Positions 37,522 to 48,838 of a DNA stretch of 64,000 bases are shown one piece after another. The stretch covers positions 1 through 64,000 of the forward strand of contig JABANP010000139.1 of NCBI GenBank assembly GCA_013115135.1. Direction: 5' to 3'. Each line of letters starts with the position of its first letter. Position 1 is the first letter of the stretch. Under the pieces are notes generated by a model, which saw only the letters and a list, made by a program, of their open reading frames with translations, was not told the DNA's origin and ran no database searches. This DNA comes from Perkinsus olseni. Taxonomy: Eukaryota; Perkinsozoa; Perkinsida; Perkinsidae. Position numbers and translations under genes: made by a program.

Positions 37522-40500
37522 ATGACTGATACTCCTTTAACTGATCCTGATCATTCGTCCGACAACGACGATAGTATATACGACTTACCACAACAAGCAA
37601 TAGAACCACACGTTGACGAGCAAGAAAGAGGTTCTCAGGTAAGTCAGTTTATATTTTGAGTATGGACTTTAACGTACGATTTGTGTTATAGATAAATCCA
37701 AGCCGACAATTTAATAACCAACAACTACATTTTCGCTCGGTTGGTGACCAACAACAACACTCTGACTCTGTAGTAAATCACTTGAAAGCGATACTCAATG
37801 CTACAACCAAGCTTTTTAGGTTATCCACTGTCCGTCGAGCCCAAGTCGTTCACACTCAAACCCACCTAATACTCAACAACGAGAACCTGATCATCAAGTA
37901 AGTCACGTTTGATGCAACGATTCAATGACAGACAGATTTCAATACGTCGTAGATTACCCAATTACCATCAACGTCAGCTGATACACGAAGTGGGCATCGT
38001 TCATCTCACAATCGACAATCGCGTTCTAATCTGCTTCATGGTCAACCAGAACCTGACAATCAGGTTTGTGCGATTTAAACTACGAATACATCATGACTTT
38101 AATTTATACGATTAATTTTGTCAGGTCAGTGGAGTTTCCTCAACTGCTTCACATCGTTCACATCCTTACGTGCATCATCATTCGTCTCTCGATACACTGT
38201 CTAATGCTGTTGTATGTTATTGAACGGAATCTATGCTGTGTTAAATATCTATATTCAGAACACGTCATATCGTAGTCAAGGACAGCCTCCACGAATACTG
38301 AATCAACCACTCGTTGACGAGCAAGAAAGAGGTTCTCAGGTAAGTCAATTTATATTCTGAGTATGAATCTTAGAATACGATTTGTGTTATAGATAAATCC
38401 AAGCCGACAATCTAATAACCAACAACTACATTCTCGCTCAGTTGGTGACCAACAACAACAACATTCTGACTCTGTAGTAAATCACTCGAGATCGATACCC
38501 AATATTACGTACGAATTTCCCAGATTATCCACTTCTCGTCGAGCCCAAGTCGTTCACATTCAAACCCAGCTAATGTTCAACAAGGAGAACCTGATCATCA
38601 AGTAAGTCAAGCTTGATGCAACGATTCAACGACAGACAGATTTCAATATGTCGTAGATTACCCGATTACCATCAATGCCAGCTGATACACAAAATGGGCA
38701 TCGTTCATCTCACAATCGACAATCACGTTCTAATCCACCTCATGATCAACCAGAACCTGACAATGAGGTTTGTGCGATTTAAACTACGAATACATCATGA
38801 CTTTAATTTATACAATTAATTTTGTCAGGTCAGTGGAGTCTCCTCAACTGCTTCACATCGTTCACATCCTTACGTGCATCATCATTCGTCTCTCGATACA
38901 CTGTCTAATGCTGTTGTATGTTATTGAACGGAATCTATGCTGTGTTAAATATCTATATTCAGAACACGTCATATCGTAGTCAAGGACAGCCTCCACGAAT
39001 ACTGAATCAACCACTCGTTGACGAGCAAGAAAGAGGTTCTCAGGTAAGTCAATTTATATTCTGAGTATGAATCTTAGAATACGATTTGTGTGATAGATAA
39101 ATCCAAGCCGACAATCTAATAACCAACAACTACATTCTCGCTCAGTTGGTGACCAACAACAACAACATTCTGACTCTGTAGTAAATCACTCGAGATCGAT
39201 ACCCAATATTACGTACGAATTTCCCAGATTATCCACTTCTCGTCGAGCCCAAGTCGTTCACATTCAAACCCAGCTAATGTTCAACAAGGAGAACCTGATC
39301 ATCAAGTAAGTCAAGCTTGATGCAACGATTCAACGACAGACAGATTTCAATATGTCGTAGATTACCCGATTACCATCAATGCCAGCTGATACACAAAATG
39401 GGCATCGTTCATCTCACAATCGACAATCACGTTCTAATCCACCTCATGATCAACCAGAACCTGACAATGAGATTAACGTAATCCAGACAACTCCTTAAAT
39501 CCATACATAATCATTTCTTACAGGTTAATCACATTTCCGACGTGTCAGCTCAGAGGCCCTCTCCTATTAATCATCGAAACGTAACGAATGAACATCCCGA
39601 TCCAAGAGTACCCGTAAGAAGGCATATAGTTCGAAATCGTCCACGTCGTCGACCTCGACGTGCGTTGCTCAATAATATGGGTAGAGTTTGCACTATTGAT
39701 GACTTTTCATATGATACCGTAGTATATCATTCCCTAGGTAGTATGACAGAAGTTTGTCCTTCATGTGGTGCTTTTATGTGGAAACTTGAACGTCTCACTC
39801 GTTCAACTTCGCGCAATATATCTTTCGGTTTATGTTGCTTGTCGGGTAAAGTTGTAATACCGTCTCCTCCTGCATGTCCCCTTTATCTTAAAAATCTTTG
39901 GCGAAATGAAGAAGCTATGAACAGATATTTCGTCAAGCATATTCGACGATTTAATACTGCATTAGCCATGTGTAGTATGATAGCTAAAGACATCTCACCG
40001 AATGGGCCTTCAGCTTACGTAATACAGGGGCAAGTTTATCGACGAATAGGGTCATTATATAGCGGAGATCATGTACGCCCCTCATTTTTACAAACTTATT
40101 TTTATGATCCTATATGCCAAGACACTTTGAGATCCGGATTTTTTATTTATCGATCATCGTCTCAATATTCAAATATTATTCGCTTACTTGCAGGTCTTCG
40201 TTCGATGCTTCACTCATTACCTAACACGTACGTACATAGCTTTCTAACTATTCATGACCTCTTAAATCGGGGTCTTATTTCACGTAATGTTCGTATTGCA
40301 CTTCATGCCGATCATCGGCCTACGGATGAACATATTCGACGATATAACCTACCAACTTCATCTGAACTTGCTATTTTGATTCCGACAGATCCACTCCCCT
40401 CAACTCGCCTTTTATTACTTAATATTGATAATCCGTCCAGTACTAATCAGCATTTACAATTTATTGCTGATTCCCATAGGTCGTATGATCCTTTGCAATA

Positions 40501-43500
40501 TCCGCTTTTATTTCCACATGGAACTGACGGATGGTCATCGGATCTGAGACAATGTCAATCACAAACGCAGCTCACACAACGACAGTTCTATGCCCATCGT
40601 CTTATGATCCGTGATCGTTCATTTTCACTTCTTCATAGATCTGGTAGACTTTTTGAGCAATATTGCGTGGATATGTATACTAAAATTGAGTCTTATCGAT
40701 TAAATTGGTTTGTTCATCATCAGGAAAATATACGGTCAGAACTTTATGCAGGCCTAGCGGATTCTTTTTTCAACACTGATATTCCAATGGATCGTGTAGG
40801 TCGGAAAATAGTACTGCCCGCATCGTTTACGGGATCACCAAGATATATGATGAAATCTTATCAAGATGCGATGGCAATAGTACGGAAATTCGGCAAACCA
40901 ACACTTTTTATTACGTTTACAACAAATCCGAATTGGCCCGAAATACAGGATGAATTACGTCCTAATGAATCACCAGTTAATCGCCCAGACATAGTCAGTC
41001 GTATTTTCAAAATGAAGCTTGATAATTTACAGCGTGAAATTGCAGGGGGTCTCTTTGGGAATGTTTTAGCAAATACGTATACTATCGAATTTCAAAAGCG
41101 GGGGGCTTCCACATGCCCATATGTTGTATATTTTAGAAAATAGCGCCATGACCTGGCAAGATATTGACAATTTAATATGGAGTGAAATACCTAGCCCTGA
41201 TAATCCCGCTACTCTCCACCTACATAACCTTGTCAAGGAATTACATATGCATGGTCCCTGTGGATCCCTTAATCCGAATTGCCCATGTATGATTGATGGT
41301 AGATGTTCAAAACGTTATCCAAGAGCCTTCTGTTCTGAAACAAGTATTGGAAATGATTCATATCCACAATATAGACGACGGAGCCCAACAGAAGGAGGTT
41401 ACACATGTACAGTTCGCTTCCGCAATTCCCCTATTATCATGGATAATCGCTCAGTTATTCCTTATAACCCGTTCCTTCTGCTCCGTTATCAGGCTCATAT
41501 AAACGTAGAATATTGTGCGTCGATCAAAGCTGTTAAATATTTATCTAAATATATCTTTAAGGGGCATGATATGGCTACCATTTCTATATCTGAGAATACC
41601 AATACAGTACGAGTTAGACCACATGATCACTCTGACGAAATACGCGCTTATGCTGATTACCGCTATTGTGGTTCTTGTGAAGCTTGTTGGAGAATCTTTG
41701 ACTTCCCTATCCAAGGTAGATCTCCAGCTGTTGTACCGTTAGAAGTGCATCTACCTAATGAACAAAATGTGCTTTTTGATCCTTCTAATCCTTTATCAGC
41801 TCTCAATCGTCGTAATGTTACCAAACTTATATCTTATTTCGAAACTAATGTAACTGATGTTGATGCACGACATCTCTTATATCACGAATTCCCAGAACAT
41901 TTTTATTTGGAAAATGGGTCTTGGAAGCGACGTCATAGACCCACTAACAATTTAGCTACACCATTAACTATCGGACGTATGTATACCATTCATCCCACTA
42001 GAGGTGATCTTTTCTACCTTCGCCTTTTATTAACGCATCGGAGGGGCTGTACTAGCTTCGATGATCTCCGTACTGTGAATGGCCAACTCTGTGATTCATT
42101 CAAAGCGGCTTGCCAACAACTTCTCCTCTTACGTGATGATAACGAGTGGTATACCTGTTTAGAAGAAGCTTCTCAGTTCTGCAGCGCCTCATGCCTTCGA
42201 GATCTATTTTGCGTTATTCTCGTCTTCTGTGAACCTGTTGATTCACTTACTTTGTTTAACCATTTTGAGGAAGATCTCTCCTCAGATTACTCATACAATC
42301 TACGTACTCATATACTACATTATACTGAAGATACCTTACGCGAACATTCACATAATCTTCTTCTATCCACTTTACAATTTCAACTTGATCAATACAGCTT
42401 CAGTCTCTCACACTTCGGTTTACCTGATGCACCCGATAATAATGTGAATTACAATTTAGCTTACACATTTGCATCTGATCCCGATGCACAAACTCATTTC
42501 GACAATAATTTTCCTTCCTTAAACAATCAACAATTACGAATTTTCCTACATTTTCAACGCCTTATAGACAACAGTTTAGGAGGAATTTTCTTCCTAGACG
42601 CTCCGGCTGGGACCGGAAAGACGTACCTTCTTAATTTATTGTTATCATATACTCGTAAATCTAATAATTATGCCATTGCTGCGGCTTCGTCCGCGGCTGC
42701 ATCAATTCTTTTACGTAATGCTCGTACGGCGCATAGTACATTTAAATTGCCCCTTAAACCTCACGAATTATCTACTTGTGATATAAGTCCATCATCAAAT
42801 TTAGGCTCACTTCTCCATGACTGCAAACTCATCATTTGGGATGAATGTTCTATGTGTCATAAATATTTAATCGAAGCTTTAGATCGTACCCTCCGTGATA
42901 TAACGAAAAGTAGTGAACCCATGGGAAATAAATTAGTCCTTTTATCGGGAGATTTTTAGACAAATCCTACCTGTAATACGACACGGAAGGCGTCCTGATA
43001 TCGTTTCTGCTACTCTCCCTCGATCTTCGCTCTGGTCTTCAATACAAACTTTCCACCTGACACAAAACATGCGAGTGCAAAAACTTATAGATAACTACCC
43101 TCTTCGTGCTCATGAGTTAGAATCATATAGTCGTTGGTTATTGCTTCTAGGCGAAGGAAAAATACCGTATATTCCGCATTCCCGATTCTTTGACGAAATT
43201 TCATTGCCACCTTCAATATGTTGTTCTACTCTCGATGATTTAATTACTCATGTATATGGCGAGCTTCTGAGCAATGCTTCTAATATCAATCGTGATTGGT
43301 TTGCACATAGAAGTATTTTGGCCACTACTAACCAAATCGTAGATTCTATTAACGACCGTATGATGGAATACCTTCCAGGTGAAAAATATACAATCACCTC
43401 GGTGGATTCAGTTAGTGAAGATGATAATCCTGCGCTTTATCCTACAGAATTTCTCAACTCATTGAGTACTACTGGTCTCCCTTCACACAATTTCTCCCTA

Positions 43501-43962
43501 AAAATCGGAGCTCCTATAATGTTATTACGAAATTTAAATCCGAAAAACGGCGATTGCAATGGAACCCGCTACATAGTGCGATCAATATCCTCTAGATTAC
43601 TTACTGCTGAAACCCTCAGTGGAGAGCGTGCAGGCTCTGTCATAACAATTCCCCGTATTATACTCAGTCCTTCCGATACTGATTTCCCTTTTACACTGAA
43701 AAGGAAAACTTTCCCGATAAAACCAGCCTTTGCTATTACCATCAATAAATCTCAAGGTCAGTCATTATCGAAATGTGGAATCATCTTAGACTCTCCAGTC
43801 TTCACCCATGGCCAGTTATACGTCGCATGTAGTCGTGTAGGAGATCCATCTGCAGTTAAAATATGCTGCTCAACAGATATGACTTCTACTTCTCCTACTG
43901 TTACCACTACTCGTAATGTTGTTTATACGGAGATTTTTTCATCACATAGGCAAATACAATGA
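37522..43962 (+). CDS. Helitron RepHel transposase (HUH endonuclease plus PIF1-like helicase), frame-broken
   Basis: A likely start at 37522 (MTDTPLTDPDHSSDNDDS) leads through short exons in the triplicated block to a long exon from about 39527. The N-terminal zinc-like region (VCPSCGAFMWKLE, FGLCCLSG) is typical of Helitron_like_N. The HUH motif GLPHAH lies right at the first frame break (six-G run 41100-41105, one G too many). The tyrosine motif VKYLSKYIFKGHD follows at about 41530. The helicase has Walker A LDAPAGTGKTYLL, Walker B LIIWDECSM, a second break at the five-T run 42953-42957, and ends with FAITINKSQGQSLSKCG and LYVACSRVG (motif VI). Its job would be rolling-circle transposition. 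All catalytic motifs are present in three frames. Confidence 0.9.
37611..39530 (+). repeat. Tandem triplication (about 704 bp) of Helitron 5' exons and introns
   Basis: The phrase starting CGTTGACGAGCAAGAAAGAGG begins at 37611, 38312 and 39016, giving periods of 701 and 704 bp. Copies 2 and 3 are almost identical; copy 1 is more diverged. Each unit holds at least three short exons ending in similar residues (ERGSQ, EPDHQ, EPDNQ) directly before GT donors, so the duplication multiplies exons in the transposase N-terminus. Confidence 0.85.
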
Positions 43963-44776
43963 ATCATCGACATATGGCCATATATTGATATTAACCTATT
44001 CTATGTGGATGACCTATACCATCATTAAGAAGCTCCTGTTCGTATTCCGAGGATCTGTTCTGTGAGATAAGCTATCGAATATTGCTATGGGCAGTGTTCT
44101 TCGACGGATTACTTGTCGAGAACTCATTAGTAGCTTTTTCTCTTAACAATTGATGACTTAAGGTACTGGGGACTATGTTACTGCTGTGGAGCAGTTGCTT
44201 CACCAACTCCAATCGTGATGTACTTATCTATCATCGCTTTTACCCGACATTAACACGAGAAACATTAAAAAGTACTTCTGCCAACGATTATTATATACAC
44301 GTCAAGCACCACATCAGCTACTATTTTGTCCATAATCTATGCTCTATGTTGTGTTAGCTATTCTGTCTATCATCCCGTCAATTAACATTAAATAAACACG
44401 CTCATTTTCCAACGAAATACTTATCTATTACATGCGATACAAGATAACACCAGTCAAGTCAGCCTTACTATATTACAGTAAACATATAAACACGTATCAC
44501 AATCCGTCTCTTCAATATACTAAGTTGCTTAATCCTTTCCTGCATAACTATCATAACTCTTCTCGCTCACGTCAAAACCACAGACTACAGTTCTCCTTCA
44601 TGATATACTTCCATACCTCCAGCTCAGCGCAACCGTACTGCTCGGATTTGTCTCGCTCGCCAATGTAATCGATCTTATTATTCTTAGCTATTTAATTCTG
44701 CATCTAAAACAACCTCCATGTTGAAGACTCCTCCATTTTGATCTACTCTAGATGTAGTTTATGTCTTCTTAAACTA

Positions 44777-45228
44777 ATGTTCACCAACTACACTTGCGTA
44801 GTTTGTTGCCGAGAAGTGAAAGTGTTAGGTTTCGTGCCTCATAATGAGCGGCTGCTATGTGATGATTGTGGCGATACTTATCTCGATGCCTTATTGGCTA
44901 AGTCTGATGAAGATCTCATTACAGTAATTCATATCAATAAAACTGCTTCTCAATAATTTATTTCAGGAATGCCGTCAAACCTGCCTTACACCTGCCAATA
45001 CTGATCCAGCTCTTCTACCTTCAAGTACTACTATCTTCTACATACCTCCCACTACTACAGAGGTACTCATCTGCTATAATTCTATAAATGACCGCATTTT
45101 CTCTGTTGCAGGCCTCCTCAAATTCTACCTTCACATCTACTGTTGCTAATTCTGCGCCGACCACAACGCTGTCAACCAAACGTTCACCTTCGAAAAGACG
45201 GAAGTTCAAAATTGGGACGATAATATAA
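44777..45228 (+). CDS. Helitron-borne small zinc-ribbon protein (three exons)
   Basis: Join of 44777-44923, 44967-45062 and 45112-45228: each exon is a multiple of three (147, 96, 117 nt), introns are 43 and 49 nt with GT-AG ends, total 119 residues. The N-terminus has CVVC, then CDDC, then CRQTC (paired cysteines suited to zinc). The middle is Thr/Ser/Pro-rich. The C-terminus ends KRSPSKRRKFK, a likely nuclear localisation signal. It lies downstream of the helicase on the same strand and inside the element ends. I do not recognise the family; an accessory transposition or DNA-binding protein is my inference. An upstream exon is possible because the frame is open to 44738. Confidence 0.62.
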
Positions 45229-45540
45229 AAATATGTTCCCAGATCACTCTTCATTTATCAACACCAACACTTGTCTTAATGTTAAACATTTACTCCTTTC
45301 AGTATACACTCTTTCGTTATGAGTCCTCCTCCGCTGTACAAATCGCTTATACCCGCGAACGTCAACGTAATTCACTTTACATTAACTTTTTACCCCAATC
45401 GTTATCTTTTCCAAATCTACAAATCCTTCTACCACCGTACACTATGCTCTTAAACTTACGTTCTCAATTCATCCCCCCCCAAAAAAAACCTCTATTCCCC
45501 GAGCGCAGCGAGGAACATGGTCCCTCTGACTAAGAGCTAG

Positions 45541-45574
45541 AGAACCCCCGGAGCGAAGCGACGGGTTCTGCTAG
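45541..45574 (+). other. Helitron 3' terminal hairpin and CTAG end
   Basis: 7-bp stem AGAACCC/GGGTTCT around a 15-nt loop containing GGAGCGAAGC, then G and CTAG; the next base is T. Confidence 0.9.
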
Positions 45575-45582
45575 TTTTTCTA

Positions 45583-45862
45583 AAGAGAGTGTAAGAATTC
45601 TAAGGAAGCGTTTTCGCTCGCCCTCTGCGATTTTCTAAGGGAGATTCGGCCCTTCCTGAGGGAATTCCGTTTTTTCCCTAAAGAATCACTAATGATCATT
45701 CCTGCGACGGTTGGTGAACCGCAAAAATCTAAGGAGAGTGTAAGTTTTCTAAGGAGGTCTGCATTTTCCAAGGAAGCCGGAAAAATCTAAGGAGAATGTG
45801 AAGAATTCTAAGGAGGTCTGCAAAGTCTAAGGAAGGCCGCGTCACACCTAAGGAAGTAGTCG
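45583..45862. repeat. Irregular TCTAAGGA-motif cluster
   Basis: Eight or more copies of CTAAGGA or close variants (CTAAAGA, CTAAGGG, CCAAGGA) at uneven spacing. They are interleaved with the longer phrases GAGAGTGTAAG and GGTCTGCA, directly beside the Helitron end. Confidence 0.7.
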
Positions 45863-45991
45863 TGCACGCCCAAACGAACCACGCGCACATATGCACACTG
45901 CTCATATGATATGAGTAATATTAAATTAGTTAGCACATATTGAGCAATTCGAAGCCGAGTCATCAGTGGCTGCCATATTGGCAACATGCCT

Positions 45992-46050
45992 TCCCTAATT
46001 AAGGTTTACTTGCGCAACATGATGTTGCGCAAGTAAACCTCAATTAGGGA
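45992..46050. repeat. Near-perfect palindrome, 29-bp arms, one-base centre
   Basis: Arms 45992-46020 and 46022-46050 are complementary except at one position (46001/46041); the single centre base is G46021. It would extrude as a long cruciform. Confidence 0.9.
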
Positions 46051-46197
46051 TTAGCCGGGTTAAGGCTGTTATCCGGGTGAGAGCTGATATCCGGGTTAAG
46101 GCTGTTATCCAAGGCCTCAGAAAAAAAACCCAATAGCAAGCCAAGACCGTAACCTCCGTGAACCCGAAACCCGACTCAGGTCGCCCTTCGGGCGACC
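46051..46197. repeat. Short GTTAAGGCTG(T)TATCCGG repeats and an 8-bp hairpin
   Basis: Three diverged units of about 20 bp (GTTAAGGCTGTTATCC twice, with a GAGAGCTGATATCCGG unit between) follow the palindrome. GGTCGCCC (46179-46186) pairs with GGGCGACC (46190-46197) around a TTC loop. Confidence 0.7.
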
Positions 46198-46245
46198 ATC
46201 ACCCAAAACCCGAAGGGGGGGCAGTGTGAGAGCTGAGAGGTTTCC

Positions 46246-46326
46246 GAGTCTCAGGATCGGTTTATGAAGCTCGCCATGCCTCCTCCTCACGGTAGACCAG
46301 TCATCTCAGGTAAAGCGGAAATTCTC
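46246..46326 (+). repeat. Dispersed repeat A, copy 2
   Basis: Related to 33678-33756; lies just upstream of the secreted-protein gene at 46490. Confidence 0.6.
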
Positions 46327-46489
46327 CGTCCTTCCTTGGTCCTCCCAATACCGGAATACACGCTGGTCACATCGGTCTGCCCTCTGTTGCAACGGTCACT
46401 TGGGATAGCTCCGTCGTTAAGCCGAGTACCGATTTTAGAACACCGGAAGTTCGCGGCTCCAGATGAGTTAATTCCCATGCCAATTTACC

Positions 46490-47510
46490 ATGACCGTTCT
46501 TCGCCTGCTATTGTCCAGCGTGTTAGTTTGTGAGAGTCTCTCTTCTACAACCTCCACGAGAATAAACCTGGGCCCGGGCGTGTACGCTGGACTCGCTTCT
46601 CACCTCACGACGCCGTGCTGGCCGGATATGACCGCCGTTGCTTTGTCCCATACTCCAGAAGACTCGACTGTCGCTTACACCGACCAAGATGGGAGAAGTT
46701 CGGTCATCGCCAGAGGTCGGACTGCGCCTTACGGTCGGACGACTTTCCGAACTAAAGTGGATCCTGGGAGGTGCTTTTATATTCACGGGCATCATGATTT
46801 CCCTCACTCTGCTGTCGAGACCCATGACCGAGCATTACGTATCCCCTTCTGTATCAAAGACGACACCCTTACGATGTACCTGGAGGCTCGCATGACCGAG
46901 AATAGGAAAGTCTACGACCTGCGCTGCCCACTCAACCTCGCTTGGGTTAACGCTTCACGCCTGGGGACGCTTTCGAAAGCTTTGGGTCCACTTCTTAAAC
47001 AGACGAGGACCGAGGCTAGTCAAGAACCAGCCTGCAAGGTCTGCTGGCCTGCCCCTCCCCAGTCTGCCTGTGGGGAAGCTCCCTTTCCGAAAGCAGGGGG
47101 TAACCGCGGTTGGGAGAGTGATGGTGGAGGGTATGCTAACTTTAGCAGAGGGTCAGAAGGAAGTCACAGGATCAGTTGCTATTACGTTCGAGTCGCTCAT
47201 TGATAAATCCTTCGTCAGATTTCCATTTCCCGGTGTACTCGTTTGCGAAGATTGCTCCTCGCATGGTTGGTCTGACTATCGGCCTCCGCCAATCGTCAGT
47301 TCTTCCGATGGGCTGTCGAAATGGACACCTGAGTTGGCAACGGCGGAGGGAATTATGAAAATAAGTCCACTTCGGGTGGACAACATTTACATTTGTATTA
47401 ACAGTGGTATGTGGAGGATACATCTCGGAGAGGAGACTGTTGACGGATTGGGAAGGGAAGTTGTACTCCCCTTGGTAGATGTTGATGACCCTTTCGACCC
47501 TCTCGACTAG
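46490..47510 (+). CDS. Secreted hypothetical protein (two exons, 324 residues)
   Basis: ATG 46490; the signal peptide MTVLRLLLSSVLVCESLSS precedes a soluble domain (INLGPGVYAGLASHL, VAYTDQDGRSSVIARGRTAP, GRCFYIHGHHDFPHSAVETH). An open frame in another phase takes over after 47100. A 46-nt intron, 47100-47145, with GTAACC donor, TGCTAAC branch-like sequence and TTTAG acceptor, joins the two exactly in frame. The second exon has FPGVLVCEDCSSHGWSDY and ends DPFDPLD at the stop (47508-47510). I do not recognise the family. A taxon-restricted secreted protein is likely. Confidence 0.7.
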
Positions 47511-47777
47511 TGTGTCATGTTATTCGATGTACTCTATTTATCACCTCTCCGATGTTCCGAAGGGGCGGTAGGGGTCATCATAATAATAACCATGGTGGTA
47601 ATGATGTTCATCTTGGTTATATATTGTTGTGTTGATGGAGTTGATATCGGAAGGCGATCTGAATAGCAGCACTCTTCAAATACTCTCAAAGACCCGAGCA
47701 TCAGGGAGATGCTGCTCGACGCTTTCCTGTCTACTGTGCCGAGACGGTCATGTTGATCTTGAAAGCCTTGTTTAACG

Positions 47778-48838
47778 ATGCCGGGCGATTCATTGTCATC
47801 GAAAGACACCCCCGAGGAGAAGCCACAGAGCACAGATTCTGAAGAGGAAGTTGATGAGGGTGACGAGCGTATTGAGAAGGAGATAGTCTCTCAGATAGAT
47901 AAAGCCCGGCGGAAAGGAAGTACTAAGGGGAGAGGATTCAATTTTAGATGTCCTAGCTTCGACCTTGGATATGCTTCCTCACTTCCGGACCCCCTGTTAT
48001 AGTGGCTCCACTTTTTTGCCACTATGGGCATCGCTCGTGCAAGACAGCTGGTGATTTACTAGAAATGTGGTATTATATAGTCTGTACTAAAAAATCGCTA
48101 CAGTCGCTAATTCTATGCTATCAGCTCTCGTGCAATGTATTTTGCTGTGATGACCGTTGCCTTCCCCAGAAGGCACGTTGACTTTGGGCAGACGCTTGGC
48201 AGGATCTTCTGTCGATCCACCGCAATGAATTTTCTCCTATCTGTTGTGATAATCGCTGTTTCCTTCAGAAGGTAAGAGTTGGAAGGACGATCCCGATGAC
48301 GAATACGAGCAGGAGTATTTAGCTTCACTCAAGAGCGAGACGAAGCAAAAAAGTAACAACACTCGGTCTTCGATGTGGGTTGGCGATGGACACTATCCGC
48401 AGGTTACATTGGTGCTGCTACTGGAGGAGTTGCTGCAGCGGTGGGCACCTTTGCTGTAGTATCTTGGCCAGTTAGCGTCTCTATCAGCCTGACACTCTTT
48501 CCCTTCTCTTTTATCGTTGTGGTCTCGCTTCTATTGGTTATGGAGGCTACCTTCGTTGCCTCTACCGTTCGTTGCAGCTGTACTCGTCGTTAATGACGAG
48601 GACAAAGCGATGATGCCCCGCGTTGGCTTGCAGCTTCGTCTGCAATGGGAACGATCTCGTTTACTTCTAAGTTCCCCCGCAGGTGTTTACTTCTCCTCTA
48701 GCGGTGGTCGGTGCGGCGGCTGTGGGAGCAGGGACAGCGTGGAAGTACATGAGGGACCGGGGGCAGAGGGAAGTGAAAGCTGTAATACGGCAATCAACCC
48801 TTGCTGTTCTTCGCGGCCAGCTCGCCGGTTTTGAGTGA
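47778..48838 (+). CDS. Small acidic membrane protein, hypothetical (multi-exon)
   Basis: ATG 47778 (MPGDSLSSKDTPEEKPQSTDSEEEVDEGDE) is a strongly acidic start. An exon near 48270-48390 continues acidic (DDPDDEYEQEYLASLKSE) and has an acceptor-like TATCCGCAG before YIGAATGGVAAAVGTFAVVS, a probable transmembrane helix. After a CCGCAG acceptor, VFTSPLAVVGAAAVGAGTAW gives a second small-residue-rich helix, then a basic tail KYMRDRGQREVKAVIRQS, stopping at 48836-48838. It would be an integral membrane protein with two glycine/alanine-rich helices. The family is unknown and the internal exon borders are approximate. Confidence 0.5.

Larger units (their letters stand above)
36870..45574 (+). mobile_element. 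Autonomous Helitron
   Basis: The 5' end reads A then TCTATATTATAATAACGCG (TC at 36870-36871; an alternative TC start is at 36861, also after A). The 3' end has the palindrome AGAACCC (45541-45547) / GGGTTCT (45563-45569), then G and CTAG (45571-45574), followed by T. This is the canonical Helitron structure: TC start, subterminal hairpin, CTRR end, insertion between A and T, no target duplication. Inside is a Rep/helicase gene. The element is markedly more AT-rich than its surroundings, consistent with horizontal arrival or distinct mutational history. Confidence 0.9.

Noticed and set aside
41121..41143. Three separate Helitron genes from three ORFs
   Set aside because: The ORFs are successive parts of one RepHel protein; the HUH motif and the helicase GDFRQ motif span the frame breaks.
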